Origin: JAIMBK01 sp040755215
GTDB lineage: Bacteria; Bacillota; Desulfotomaculia; Desulfotomaculales; Nap2-2B
Reading direction: 5' to 3'
DNA length: 18,318 nt
Assembly: GCA_040755215.1 (NCBI GenBank)
Contig: JBFMBG010000065.1
Span: forward strand, 1 to 18,318
The notes under the pieces are model-generated. The model made no database searches. It was given only the letters and a program-made list of their open reading frames with translations, and was not told the DNA's origin. Both the position numbers and the translations under genes were made by a program. Position 1 is the first letter of the stretch, and each line of letters begins with the position of its first letter. Shown one piece after another: positions 6,914 to 14,709 of the stretch.

Positions 6914-7780
6914 ATGGCCATAATTATCGATGAAAATACCCACGTTCTGGTGCAGGGCATCACCGGCAACCAGGGTCTTTTTCACACCAGGCAGATGCTC
7001 GCCTATGGTACCAAAATCGTTGCCGGCGTGTCTCCGGGCAAGGGCGGCCAAGAGGCGGCAGGCGTGCCCGTTTACGACAGCGTGAACGCGGCCTTAGAAG
7101 AGCACCGCGTGGACGCTTCGGTGCTTTTTATCCCCGCCGCCTTTGCCAAAGACGCCGCCTTTGAGGCCATCGACGCCGGCATTAAGGTGCTCGTGATCAT
7201 TACCGAACACATACCCGTGCACGACGAGCTGGAGATTATGGCGCTGGCCCGCCGGCGCGGCACCACCGTCATCGGACCGAACACTTTCGGAATTGTTTCG
7301 GCAGGCAGGTGCAAAATCGGCATCCCCCCAAATCAATTTTTTGTTCCCGGACACGTGGGCGTGGTCGCCCGCAGCGGCACTTTAACCTACGAAATAGTGG
7401 CCAACCTGACGGCCGACGGCCTCGGCCAGTCCACGGTCGTAGGTCTGGGCGGGGACAGGGTAGTGGGCCTTTCCTTTGTCGATGTCCTGGAAAAATTCGA
7501 AAAGGACCCGGAAACCAGTGCGGTGGTGCTGGTCGGCGAGATTGGCGGAAACGCCGAAGAAGACGCCGCGCGCTTCATCCGCGAAATGAAAAAGCCGGTG
7601 GTCGCCTATATTGCCGGTAAGAGCGCGCCCCCCGGCAAACGCATGGGGCACGCGGGCGCCATAATTGAAAGGGGCAAAGGCACCTTCGCGGGAAAAGTGC
7701 AGGCGTTAACCGAGGCCGGCGCCGCAGTAGCCGCGCTGCCTTTTGAAGTGCCGGGCTTAATTAAAAAAGCCCTTCCGTAA
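6914..7780 (+). CDS. sucD: Succinyl-CoA synthetase, alpha subunit
   Basis: CoA-binding and phosphohistidine subunit, 288 residues. The N-terminal CoA-binding domain carries VQGITGNQG (about residues 13-21). The phosphorylated His is H246 in RMGHAGAI, at the same number as in E. coli. GPNTFG and EIGGNAEEDAA are family motifs. ATG 6914 has tgaggag 9 bases upstream; TTG 6905 in the same frame would overlap the ribosome site. It follows sucC by 78 bases with no terminator between. In the oxidative direction it cleaves succinyl-CoA made by the mutase encoded next. Confidence 0.95.
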   Translation: MAIIIDENTHVLVQGITGNQGLFHTRQMLAYGTKIVAGVSPGKGGQEAAGVPVYDSVNAALEEHRVDASVLFIPAAFAKDAAFEAIDAGIKVLVIITEHIPVHDELEIMALARRRGTTVIGPNTFGIVSAGRCKIGIPPNQFFVPGHVGVVARSGTLTYEIVANLTADGLGQSTVVGLGGDRVVGLSFVDVLEKFEKDPETSAVVLVGEIGGNAEEDAARFIREMKKPVVAYIAGKSAPPGKRMGHAGAIIERGKGTFAGKVQALTEAGAAVAALPFEVPGLIKKALP

Positions 7781-7910
7781 AAAAGTTTATGCGAACGCCA
7801 GGAGGGAAGATAATTTTCTTATTTGCGAGTGGAGCATGGCACCAATCCCTTCTCATCACGGATAATCAACAGTGAGAAAAATCTTTTCATGAAGAGAGGA
7901 GGTATCCGGG

Positions 7911-9572
7911 ATGTTTGATCAGGCTGAACTCCAAAAGCAAACTAAAGAGTACGAAGAAAAACTGGCCGCCCATACCAAAAAACGTCCGGAAAGGCAGGAG
8001 CAGTTTGTTACCGACTCGGGCATCGCGATTAAACCCCTTTATACGCCCTGCGATTTAAGCGATTTCGATTACCAGCGCGACCTGGGCTTTCCGGGGGATT
8101 ACCCCTTTATCCGGGGCGTTCAAAACAATATGTACCGCGGCCGGCTGTGGACCATGCGCCAGTACGCCGGCTTCGGCAGCGCGGAGGAAACCAATGAGCG
8201 TTTCCGCTATCTGCTGGAGCAGGGACAAACGGGGCTGAGCGTAGCGTTTGATCTACCCACGCAAATTGGTTACAATTCCGACCATCCGCTGGCTAAAGGA
8301 GAAGTGGGCAAAGTTGGGGTGGCCATTGATTCTTTGCTGGATATGGAAACCTTATTTGCGGGCATTCCCCTCGATAAAGTGAGCACCTCCATGACCATCA
8401 ACGCCCCGGCGGCGATATTGCTGGCGATGTACATTGTCCTGGCCGAAAAACAAGGGGTGCCGCAGGAAAAGTTAAACGGCACCATCCAGAACGATATTCT
8501 TAAAGAATACGTGGCCAGGGGCACTTATATCTTTCCGCCCGGCCCCTCCATGCGGTTAATCACGGATATTTTTGCTTACTGCTCCAAAAACGTGCCCAAC
8601 TGGAACACGATCAGCATCAGCGGCTACCACATCCGGGAAGCCGGCTCCACCGCCGTGCAGGAGGTGGCTTTTACGCTGGCCGACGGGATCGCCTACGTCC
8701 AGGCGGCCATCAACGCCGGGCTCGACGTGGACGAATTCGCCCCCCGGCTGTCCTTTTTCTTTAACGCCCACCTGAACTTTTTTGAAGAAATCGCCAAGTT
8801 CCGTGCCGCGCGCCGCCTGTGGGCAAAAATCATGAAGGAGCGGTTCGGTGCCAAAAATCCCCGTTCGCAGATGCTGCGTTTCCATACCCAGACGGCCGGG
8901 TGCACTTTGACGGCCCAGCAGCCCCAGGTGAATATCGTGCGGGTGGCCTTCCAGGCTTTAAGCGCGGTTTTAGGCGGTACGCAATCATTGCACACCAATT
9001 CCTGGGACGAAGCGCTGGCCTTGCCCAGCGAGCAATCCGTTCTGCTCGCCCTGCGCACCCAGCAAGTCATCGGGTACGAAATAGGGGTGGCCGATACCGT
9101 CGATCCCCTGGGCGGCTCTTATTTTATCGAAAAACTGACCGGTGAAATTGAACAAAGGGCGATGGCCTACATAGAAAAAATTGACGAGCTGGGCGGAGCC
9201 CCCGAAGCAATCGAGTACATGCAAAAAGAGATCCAGAACAGCGCCTACACTTACCAGAAGGAAATCGAAAGCGGAAAAAAAGTGGTCATCGGGGTTAACA
9301 AATTCCAGATGCCCGAGCAGCGCCCCGCAGGCCTGTTGAAGGTCGACCCCGCCGTGGCCGAGCGGCAAATCGTCAAACTGAACAGGCTCAAGAGTGAAAG
9401 GGACAACACCCGGGTGGAAAAAATTCTGGCGGAGCTGCGGCGGGCCGCTGCTGCAGATGAAAATTTAATGCCCCTTTTCATCGCGGCCGTCAGGGAATAC
9501 GCCACCCTGGGGGAAATTTGCGACGTGCTGCGGGAAGTTTTTGGCGAGTACAGGCAAAACATTGTTTTTTAA
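7911..9572 (+). CDS. mcmA1: Methylmalonyl-CoA mutase, large (catalytic) subunit
   Basis: The 553-residue TIM-barrel subunit of the split B12-dependent mutase, interconverting (R)-methylmalonyl-CoA and succinyl-CoA. Specificity residues fit methylmalonyl-CoA mutase: Y85 in TMRQYAGF and R203 in KEYVARGTYIFPP. Isobutyryl-CoA mutases carry Phe and Gln there. SVAFDLPTQIGYNSDHP and TAQQPQVNIVR are other family signatures. The C-terminal B12 domain is absent and is encoded separately just downstream. The start ATG 7911 has agaggaggt 8 bases upstream. A 130-base gap precedes it, with no clear riboswitch or terminator. Confidence 0.95.
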   Translation: MFDQAELQKQTKEYEEKLAAHTKKRPERQEQFVTDSGIAIKPLYTPCDLSDFDYQRDLGFPGDYPFIRGVQNNMYRGRLWTMRQYAGFGSAEETNERFRYLLEQGQTGLSVAFDLPTQIGYNSDHPLAKGEVGKVGVAIDSLLDMETLFAGIPLDKVSTSMTINAPAAILLAMYIVLAEKQGVPQEKLNGTIQNDILKEYVARGTYIFPPGPSMRLITDIFAYCSKNVPNWNTISISGYHIREAGSTAVQEVAFTLADGIAYVQAAINAGLDVDEFAPRLSFFFNAHLNFFEEIAKFRAARRLWAKIMKERFGAKNPRSQMLRFHTQTAGCTLTAQQPQVNIVRVAFQALSAVLGGTQSLHTNSWDEALALPSEQSVLLALRTQQVIGYEIGVADTVDPLGGSYFIEKLTGEIEQRAMAYIEKIDELGGAPEAIEYMQKEIQNSAYTYQKEIESGKKVVIGVNKFQMPEQRPAGLLKVDPAVAERQIVKLNRLKSERDNTRVEKILAELRRAAAADENLMPLFIAAVREYATLGEICDVLREVFGEYRQNIVF

Positions 9573-9607
9573 TCCAGTGCCTGAATTTTGTGAGGAGGTG
9601 GGAGGTA

Positions 9608-10021
9608 ATGAGTGAACAAAGCGAAAGGCCGATTCGCGTTCTGGTGGCCAAACCCGGCCTCGACGGCCACGACCGGGGAGCGAAGGTGATCGCCCAGGCC
9701 CTGCGCGATGCGGGGATGGAAGTAATTTATACCGGGCTGCGGCAGACTCCCGAACAGATCGTGCAGGCCGCCCTGCAGGAAGACGTGCGGGTGGTCGCCT
9801 TAAGCAGCCTTTCGGGGGCCCATTTGCACCTTTTCCCGGCGGTGGTGGAGGGTTTGCGCCGGGAGGGGGCGACCGATATTTTGGTTCTGGGGGGAGGCAT
9901 CATCCCCGACGAAGACATCCCGGTTTTAAAAGAGGCCGGCATTGCCGAAATTTTCGGCCCGGGGACGCTTACCGCGACGGTGATAGATTTTATCAAAGAA
10001 AAAGTGGCGCAAAGGAAATAG
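9608..10021 (+). CDS. mcmA2: Methylmalonyl-CoA mutase, B12-binding small subunit
   Basis: A 137-residue cobalamin-binding domain protein that pairs with the large subunit. It carries the base-off/His-on motif D-x-H-x-x-G as GLDGHDRGAK (about residues 18-27), with the cobalt-ligating His, then SSLSGAH and LGGGIIP, which contact the B12 tail. ATG 9608 is preceded by overlapping ggaggtgggaggt. The frame is open further upstream into the large-subunit gene, but that extension is not conserved in character. It sits 35 bases after the large subunit and before the epimerase. A MeaB/ArgK-type mutase chaperone gene is not in the window. Confidence 0.95.
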   Translation: MSEQSERPIRVLVAKPGLDGHDRGAKVIAQALRDAGMEVIYTGLRQTPEQIVQAALQEDVRVVALSSLSGAHLHLFPAVVEGLRREGATDILVLGGGIIPDEDIPVLKEAGIAEIFGPGTLTATVIDFIKEKVAQRK

Positions 10022-10063
10022 GTTTGTTCATGCAGAATACCAAGTGAAAGCAGGTGAAATTTC

Positions 10064-10468
10064 ATGGTTAAAAAGATCGATCACATCGGTATTGCCGTAA
10101 AAGACCTGGCGGCGGCAATTAAATTTTACGAAGAAGTGCTGGGCCTTACCGCTGCCGGGACGGAAGTGGTCGAGGAGCAAAAAGTGCGGGTGGCCTTTTT
10201 GCCGACGGGGGACAGCGAAGTAGAGTTGCTGGAATCCACTTCCCCGGACGGTCCCATCGCTAAATTTATTGAAAAAAACGGGGAGGGAATTCAGCATATC
10301 GCCTTCCGGGTGGATAATCTGGAAGAAAGGCTGGCGGAACTGAAAAACAAGGGCATTCGCTTAATCGACGAAAAACCGCGCTACGGGGCAGGCGGGGCCA
10401 GGATCGCCTTTTTGCACCCGAAAGCTACCTACGGAACATTGATTGAGCTTTGCGAACGGAACCCCTAA
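10064..10468 (+). CDS. mce: Methylmalonyl-CoA epimerase
   Basis: A 134-residue glyoxalase/VOC-fold metalloenzyme that interconverts (S)- and (R)-methylmalonyl-CoA, linking the carboxyltransferase product to the mutase. The predicted metal ligands of the family are present: H7 (DHIGIAV), Q39 (EEQKVRV), H78 (GIQHIAF) and E128 (GTLIELCE). PRYGAGGARIAFLHPK is typical of the C-terminal half. The length equals that of bacterial epimerases. It starts at ATG 10064 with caggtgaa upstream and lies 42 bases after the B12 subunit. Confidence 0.95.
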   Translation: MVKKIDHIGIAVKDLAAAIKFYEEVLGLTAAGTEVVEEQKVRVAFLPTGDSEVELLESTSPDGPIAKFIEKNGEGIQHIAFRVDNLEERLAELKNKGIRLIDEKPRYGAGGARIAFLHPKATYGTLIELCERNP

Positions 10469-10504
10469 CCCCTATTCCCTGTTTTTACAAGGAGGTTTTT
10501 GTCC

Positions 10505-12034
10505 GTGGAGGATAAGCTGGCGCAACTCGCCCAATACCGGGATAAAATACTGGCCGGCGGCGGCCCGAAAAGGATCGAGAAACAGCACGAGGCCGGAAAA
10601 AAGACAGCCAGAGAGCGCATCGCCCTGCTCTTTGATCCGGATTCCTTCGTTGAAGTAAATACTTTTGCCGGCAGTCCGGATCTCGGAAACCTGCAGTATC
10701 CCGGCGAAGGGGTGGTCACCGGCTACGGCACCATCAACGGCCGCCTGGTGTACGTTTTTGCCCAGGACTTCACCGTGGCCGGCGGCTCTTTGGGAAAAAT
10801 CCACGCCGAAAAGATCTGTAAAGTGTTGGATCTGGCCATGAAAAACGGCGCGCCGGTAATCGGCCTGAACGACTCAGGCGGCGCCCGCATCCAGGAAGGC
10901 GTGGACGCCCTGGACGGCTACGGAAATATTTTCTTCCGGAACACCCTGGCCTCCGGCGTAATCCCGCAGATCTCGGTCATTATGGGTCCGTGCGCGGGCG
11001 GAGCCGTCTACTCTCCCGCCTTGACGGACTTCATTTTTATGGTCGACGGAATCAGCCAGATGTTCATCACCGGCCCGCAGGTGATTAAAGCCGTCACCGG
11101 CGAAGAGGTAAGCATGGAGGAATTGGGCGGGGCGTACACGCACAACCAGCGCAGCGGGGTGGCCCATTTTATCGCCGGGAACGAAGAGGAGTGCGTGGCC
11201 ATGATTAAAAAGCTTCTCTCGTACCTGCCTTCCAATAATCAGGAGAAACCTCCTGTATTTGAGCCTCAGGAGCCGCCCGGCGACCCGCAGGAACTGCGCA
11301 AGATTGTGCCCCCGGAATCATTTTTGTCCTACGACGTAAAGGACGTCATCCGGCTCGTCGTCGACGGCGGGGATTTCTTCGAAGTGCAGCCCCTTTACGC
11401 CGTCAACGCGGTGGTCGGTTTTGCCCGTTTCGCCGGGCAGGCCGTCGGGATTATCGCCAACCAGCCCAATTATTTAGCCGGTTGTCTGGATATCAACGCT
11501 TCCGATAAAATTGCCCGTTTCGTCCGCTTCTGTGATTGTTTTAATATTCCCCTGGTTACTTTTACCGACGTGCCCGGTTATCTCCCGGGAACGGAACAGG
11601 AATACGGGGGGATTATCCGCCACGGCGCAAAAATACTTTACGCCTACTCCGAGGCGACCGTCCCGAAGGTCACCATTATTCTCCGGAAGGCTTACGGAGG
11701 CGCCTATATAGCCATGTGCGGCAGTTCCCTGCGGGCGGATGTTTCCTACGCCTGGCCCACCGCCGAGGTTGCCGTGATGGGGCCCGAAGGAGCGGTTAAC
11801 ATAATCTACCGGAACGAAATTGCCAAAGCCCAAAACCCCGAGGAAACCCGGCAAAAGCTGATTGCGGAATACCGCGCGAAGTTTGCCAACCCTTACATTT
11901 CCTGCGCCCGGGGATATGTAGACGACGTCATTGATCCCGCGGATACGAGGAAAAAGATAATTGAAGCCTTGCAAGCGCTGGCCGGAAAAAGGGAAACCAG
12001 GCCGGCCAAGAAGCACGGGAACTTTCCGGTATAA
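10505..12034 (+). CDS. mmdA: Methylmalonyl-CoA carboxyltransferase 12S-type subunit (MmdA/PccB family)
   Basis: A 509-residue carboxyltransferase with two crotonase-like domains, moving CO2 between biotin and propionyl-CoA. Oxyanion-hole regions are visible as NDSGGARIQEGVDAL and MGPCAGGAVYSPA in the first half and RKAYGGAYIAMCGSSLRAD in the second. I chose GTG 10505: the site aaggagg (10489-10495) lies 9 bases before it, whereas the in-frame TTG 10499 is only 3 bases from it. The same family serves in transcarboxylase (12S), Na+-pumping methylmalonyl-CoA decarboxylase and propionyl-CoA carboxylase. A 5S-type gene nearby and no membrane decarboxylase subunit favour transcarboxylase. The biotin carrier is not encoded here. 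Confidence 0.92.
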   Translation: MEDKLAQLAQYRDKILAGGGPKRIEKQHEAGKKTARERIALLFDPDSFVEVNTFAGSPDLGNLQYPGEGVVTGYGTINGRLVYVFAQDFTVAGGSLGKIHAEKICKVLDLAMKNGAPVIGLNDSGGARIQEGVDALDGYGNIFFRNTLASGVIPQISVIMGPCAGGAVYSPALTDFIFMVDGISQMFITGPQVIKAVTGEEVSMEELGGAYTHNQRSGVAHFIAGNEEECVAMIKKLLSYLPSNNQEKPPVFEPQEPPGDPQELRKIVPPESFLSYDVKDVIRLVVDGGDFFEVQPLYAVNAVVGFARFAGQAVGIIANQPNYLAGCLDINASDKIARFVRFCDCFNIPLVTFTDVPGYLPGTEQEYGGIIRHGAKILYAYSEATVPKVTIILRKAYGGAYIAMCGSSLRADVSYAWPTAEVAVMGPEGAVNIIYRNEIAKAQNPEETRQKLIAEYRAKFANPYISCARGYVDDVIDPADTRKKIIEALQALAGKRETRPAKKHGNFPV

Positions 12035-12091
12035 CGGGGGAGGAGCTATTTTTTCAGAGGGACACGTTTTCCTCTATGAAAATAAAAATTA

Positions 12092-12147
12092 CCGGCCGGC
12101 CGTTCGTTTTCGCGCGTATCGCCAGTGAGCGGAAACGAACCGGCCGG
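12092..12147 (+). promoter_or_regulatory. GC-rich hairpin between the 12S and malate dehydrogenase genes
   Basis: ccggccggccgttcgttt (12092-12109) pairs with aaacgaaccggccgg (12133-12147) in a 15-bp stem with a 3-base bulge and a 23-base loop. No T run follows, so it is not a standard terminator. It may protect or separate transcript segments, or may mark an attenuator. A smaller hairpin (agagg 12056-12060, cctct 12071-12075) lies just upstream. The remainder of this 231-base gap is purine-rich and encodes no known protein. Confidence 0.6.
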
Positions 12148-12204
12148 CAGGATCTGTTTGGTGAGGGGAGGAGAGAAAAGAGGGTCAGGAGAGGAGTTTT
12201 AGAG

Positions 12205-12243
12205 ATGGTTTTCAAAAAACGATCGGGAAGGAGGAATTCCTGA
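12205..12243 (+). other. Possible 12-codon leader ORF before malate dehydrogenase
   Basis: ATG 12205 opens a 12-codon frame, MVFKKRSGRRNS, that ends in TGA at 12241-12243. It has a good ribosome site (gagaggag, ending 12196) 8 bases upstream. Its own end contains aaggagg (12228-12234), which is too far (over 25 bases) from the mdh start to serve it. This might be a translated leader that couples to mdh or loads ribosomes, or might be chance in a purine-rich gap. There is no homology evidence. Confidence 0.2.
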
Positions 12244-12265
12244 ATATTACTTCAGGGAAATGAAC

Positions 12266-13192
12266 ATGAAAAGGAGCAAGATCACCATTGTTGGGGCGGG
12301 AAACGTCGGCGCCACCTGCGCCCATTGGGCGGCCGCCAAGGAACTGGCCGACATCGTGCTGATTGACGTGGTGGAAGGCATCCCGCAGGGCAAGGCGCTC
12401 GATCTCATGGAGGCGGCGCCCATCGAAGGGTTCGACGCGATTATTACCGGTACGAACGATTACGCTGACACCGCCGGCTCCGCTGTCGTCGTCATCACCG
12501 CCGGCATTGCGCGCAAACCGGGGATGAGCAGGGACGATCTGCTGGCCACCAACAGTAAAATTGTCAAGTCGGTTACCGAGCAGGTGGTCAAAAATTCCCC
12601 TGATGCCTTTATTATCGTGGTCACGAACCCCCTGGACGTGATGACCTACGTTGCTTTCAAAGCCAGCGGTTTTCCGCCCAACCGGGTTTTCGGCATGTCC
12701 GGCATTTTGGATTCCGCCCGGTTTAGAACCTTTGTTGCGCTGGAGCTGGGCGTTTCCTTTGAAGACGTGACCACTTTCGTTCTGGGCGGCCACGGCGACG
12801 ACATGGTGCCGCTGGTGCGCTACACCTACGCGGGAGGAATCCCCATCGAGAAACTGATTCCCCGGGAAAGGATCGATGCTCTCGTAGAACGCACACGTAA
12901 GGGCGGGGCGGAAATTGTCAACTACTTAAAAACCGGCAGCGCTTTCTATGCGCCGGGTGCTTCGGTGGTGCAAATGATCGAAGCGATTTTAAAAGACAAG
13001 AAGCGAATTTTGCCCGTCGCCGCCTACCTGCAGGGAGAATACGGGGAAAAAGACATCTACCTGGGTGTTCCCGCCATCATAGGCGGCAACGGGGTAGAAA
13101 AGATCATTGAGATTGATTTGACCCCGGAGGAGCGCGCTGCCCTGGACAAATCAATTCAATCCGTCCGCAAGGTAATGGCGCTGCTGGCTTAA
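12266..13192 (+). CDS. mdh: Malate dehydrogenase (LDH-like, NAD-dependent)
   Basis: A 308-residue malate dehydrogenase of the lactate dehydrogenase-like type, interconverting malate and oxaloacetate with NAD. The Rossmann motif is GAGNVG (residues 10-15) and the acidic D34 indicates NAD preference. Substrate residues R83 and R89 lie in the mobile loop ARKPGMSRDDL; N121 lies in VTNPLD, R152 in DSARFR and the catalytic H176 in GGHGDDM. Lactate dehydrogenases have Gln where R83 sits, so malate is the expected substrate. ATG 12266 is preferred because aggga is 7 bases upstream; ATG 12260 would leave only one base. It supplies oxaloacetate to the 5S-type transcarboxylase encoded next. Confidence 0.95.
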   Translation: MKRSKITIVGAGNVGATCAHWAAAKELADIVLIDVVEGIPQGKALDLMEAAPIEGFDAIITGTNDYADTAGSAVVVITAGIARKPGMSRDDLLATNSKIVKSVTEQVVKNSPDAFIIVVTNPLDVMTYVAFKASGFPPNRVFGMSGILDSARFRTFVALELGVSFEDVTTFVLGGHGDDMVPLVRYTYAGGIPIEKLIPRERIDALVERTRKGGAEIVNYLKTGSAFYAPGASVVQMIEAILKDKKRILPVAAYLQGEYGEKDIYLGVPAIIGGNGVEKIIEIDLTPEERAALDKSIQSVRKVMALLA

Positions 13193-13230
13193 GAAGCCTG
13201 AATAAACAAGTTTTCAGGGAGGGGATAGAT

Positions 13231-14580
13231 ATGCCTGATACCAAACGACCCGTTAAAATTACCGACACCACTTTAAGAGACAGCCACCAATCGCTGCTGG
13301 CCACCCGCATGAAATTAGAGCACATGCTCCCCATTTTAGAAAAAATAGATAGGGTTGGCTATCATTCGCTGGAAGTGTGGGGAGGAGCAACTTTTGATTC
13401 CTGCATCCGCTTTTTAAACGAGGATCCGTGGGAAAGGCTGCGCACCATCAGAAAACACTGCAAAACTCCTCTCCAGATGCTTTTAAGGGGGCAGAACATC
13501 GTCGGCTACAAGAACTACCCGGATGACGTCCTCACCGAGTTTGTCAAGAAGACGGTTGCTAACGGGCTGGACATTTTCCGGATTTTTGACGCTTTAAACG
13601 ACGTGCGGAACATGCAGAAGGCCATGGAAGTGGCGAAAAGGGAAGGCGCCCACGTCCAGGCCGTGGCCTGCTATACCATCAGCCCGGTGCATAACGTTGA
13701 GTATTACGTAAACCTGGCCAAGACGCTGGAAAACATGGGGGCGGATTCCATCTGCTTAAAAGATATGGCCGGCATCCTGGCGCCGCAGCCGGCGTACGAA
13801 ATTATCAAAGCCTGGAAGGAGAACCTGAAAATACCCGTTCAGTTACACTGTCACTATACCAGCGGGATGGCCTCGATGTGCTACCTGCGGGCCGTTGACG
13901 CCGGCGTAGACATCATCGACTGCGCCATTTCTTCCATGGCCCTGCAGACTTCCCAGCCGGCCGTAGAGGCCATGGTGGGAGCCTTAAAGGACACGCCTTC
14001 CGACCCGGGCTTCGATCTCAAGTTGCTTTCCGAAATAGCTGACTACTTCACGGAGATTCGCAAGGAACATTATGCTGAATTTGACCTTTCCCCGAAAAGC
14101 GTTGATGTCAACGTACTGATTTACCAGATCCCTGGCGGCATGATGTCCAACTTCATGTCGCAACTGAAAGAACAGGGCGCCCTGGATAGGCTGCCGGAAG
14201 TTTTGGAAGAACTGCCGCGGACGCGGGCAGATCTCGGCTATCCGCCGTTGGTTACCCCCACCAGCCAGATCGTCGGCATCCAGGCCGTCTTTAACGTATT
14301 GTTCGGGCGCTGGGTAATCAACAGCAACGAAATCATCAATTACGTCCGCGGTTACTACGGAAAGCCGCCGGCCCCAATAAACGAGGAAGCCAGAAAAATG
14401 ATTATCGGCGATGAAGAACCGATCACCTGCCGGCCTGCGGACATGCTGCCCCCGGGTTTAGGAGAAGCCCGAAAGCTGGCGGAGCCTTACCTGGAGCAGG
14501 AAGAAGACGTGATTACCGTTGCCCTTTTCCCGGAAGTGGGGCTGGAGTTTCTGAAAAAGCGGAAATCGGGCAGTAAATAA
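13231..14580 (+). CDS. Pyruvate/oxaloacetate carboxyltransferase (transcarboxylase 5S type)
   Basis: A 449-residue carboxyltransferase that exchanges CO2 between oxaloacetate/pyruvate and biotin. The HMGL-like TIM barrel shows the expected metal ligands D17 (TDTTLRDSHQS), the carbamylated-Lys candidate K177 (CLKDMAG), and H206 and H208 (LHCHYTSG), with F-D-A-L-N-D near 119-124. The C-terminal conserved carboxylase domain (GGMMSNFMSQLKEQG, TPTSQIVGIQAVFN) is complete. There is no biotinyl domain (no AMKM), unlike many OadA proteins, so a separate carrier is required. It starts at ATG 13231 with cagggaggggat upstream, 38 bases after mdh. With the 12S subunit it would make oxaloacetate-dependent carboxylation of propionyl-CoA possible without ATP. 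Confidence 0.93.
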   Translation: MPDTKRPVKITDTTLRDSHQSLLATRMKLEHMLPILEKIDRVGYHSLEVWGGATFDSCIRFLNEDPWERLRTIRKHCKTPLQMLLRGQNIVGYKNYPDDVLTEFVKKTVANGLDIFRIFDALNDVRNMQKAMEVAKREGAHVQAVACYTISPVHNVEYYVNLAKTLENMGADSICLKDMAGILAPQPAYEIIKAWKENLKIPVQLHCHYTSGMASMCYLRAVDAGVDIIDCAISSMALQTSQPAVEAMVGALKDTPSDPGFDLKLLSEIADYFTEIRKEHYAEFDLSPKSVDVNVLIYQIPGGMMSNFMSQLKEQGALDRLPEVLEELPRTRADLGYPPLVTPTSQIVGIQAVFNVLFGRWVINSNEIINYVRGYYGKPPAPINEEARKMIIGDEEPITCRPADMLPPGLGEARKLAEPYLEQEEDVITVALFPEVGLEFLKKRKSGSK

Positions 14581-14709
14581 CTTTTATTAGAGTCTATCCG
14601 TCTTCACATCGGGAACTTAGGCGTGGGGCTGTTACCCCGCAATTATTTGAGGAAACGACCTTTACATGTCTAACGAGGTAACTATTTAAGAGACAGGAGG
14701 TTTTAAAAC

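Noticed and set aside
7789..7875. 28-codon ORF in the sucD-mutase gap
   Set aside because: It has no ribosome site before its ATG and no recognisable character; it is probably chance.
7911..9572. Mutase as isobutyryl-CoA or ethylmalonyl-CoA mutase
   Set aside because: Y85 and R203 match methylmalonyl-CoA mutase specificity, and an epimerase gene follows directly.
10505..12034. 12S-type protein as part of a Na+-pumping methylmalonyl-CoA decarboxylase
   Set aside because: No membrane beta subunit, delta subunit or biotin carrier gene is present, while a 5S-type transcarboxylase gene is.
14621..14640. Hairpin gcgtgggg/ccccgc after the 5S gene as a terminator
   Set aside because: The stem is short with a bulge and is not followed by a T run; the downstream gene may be on the same transcript.
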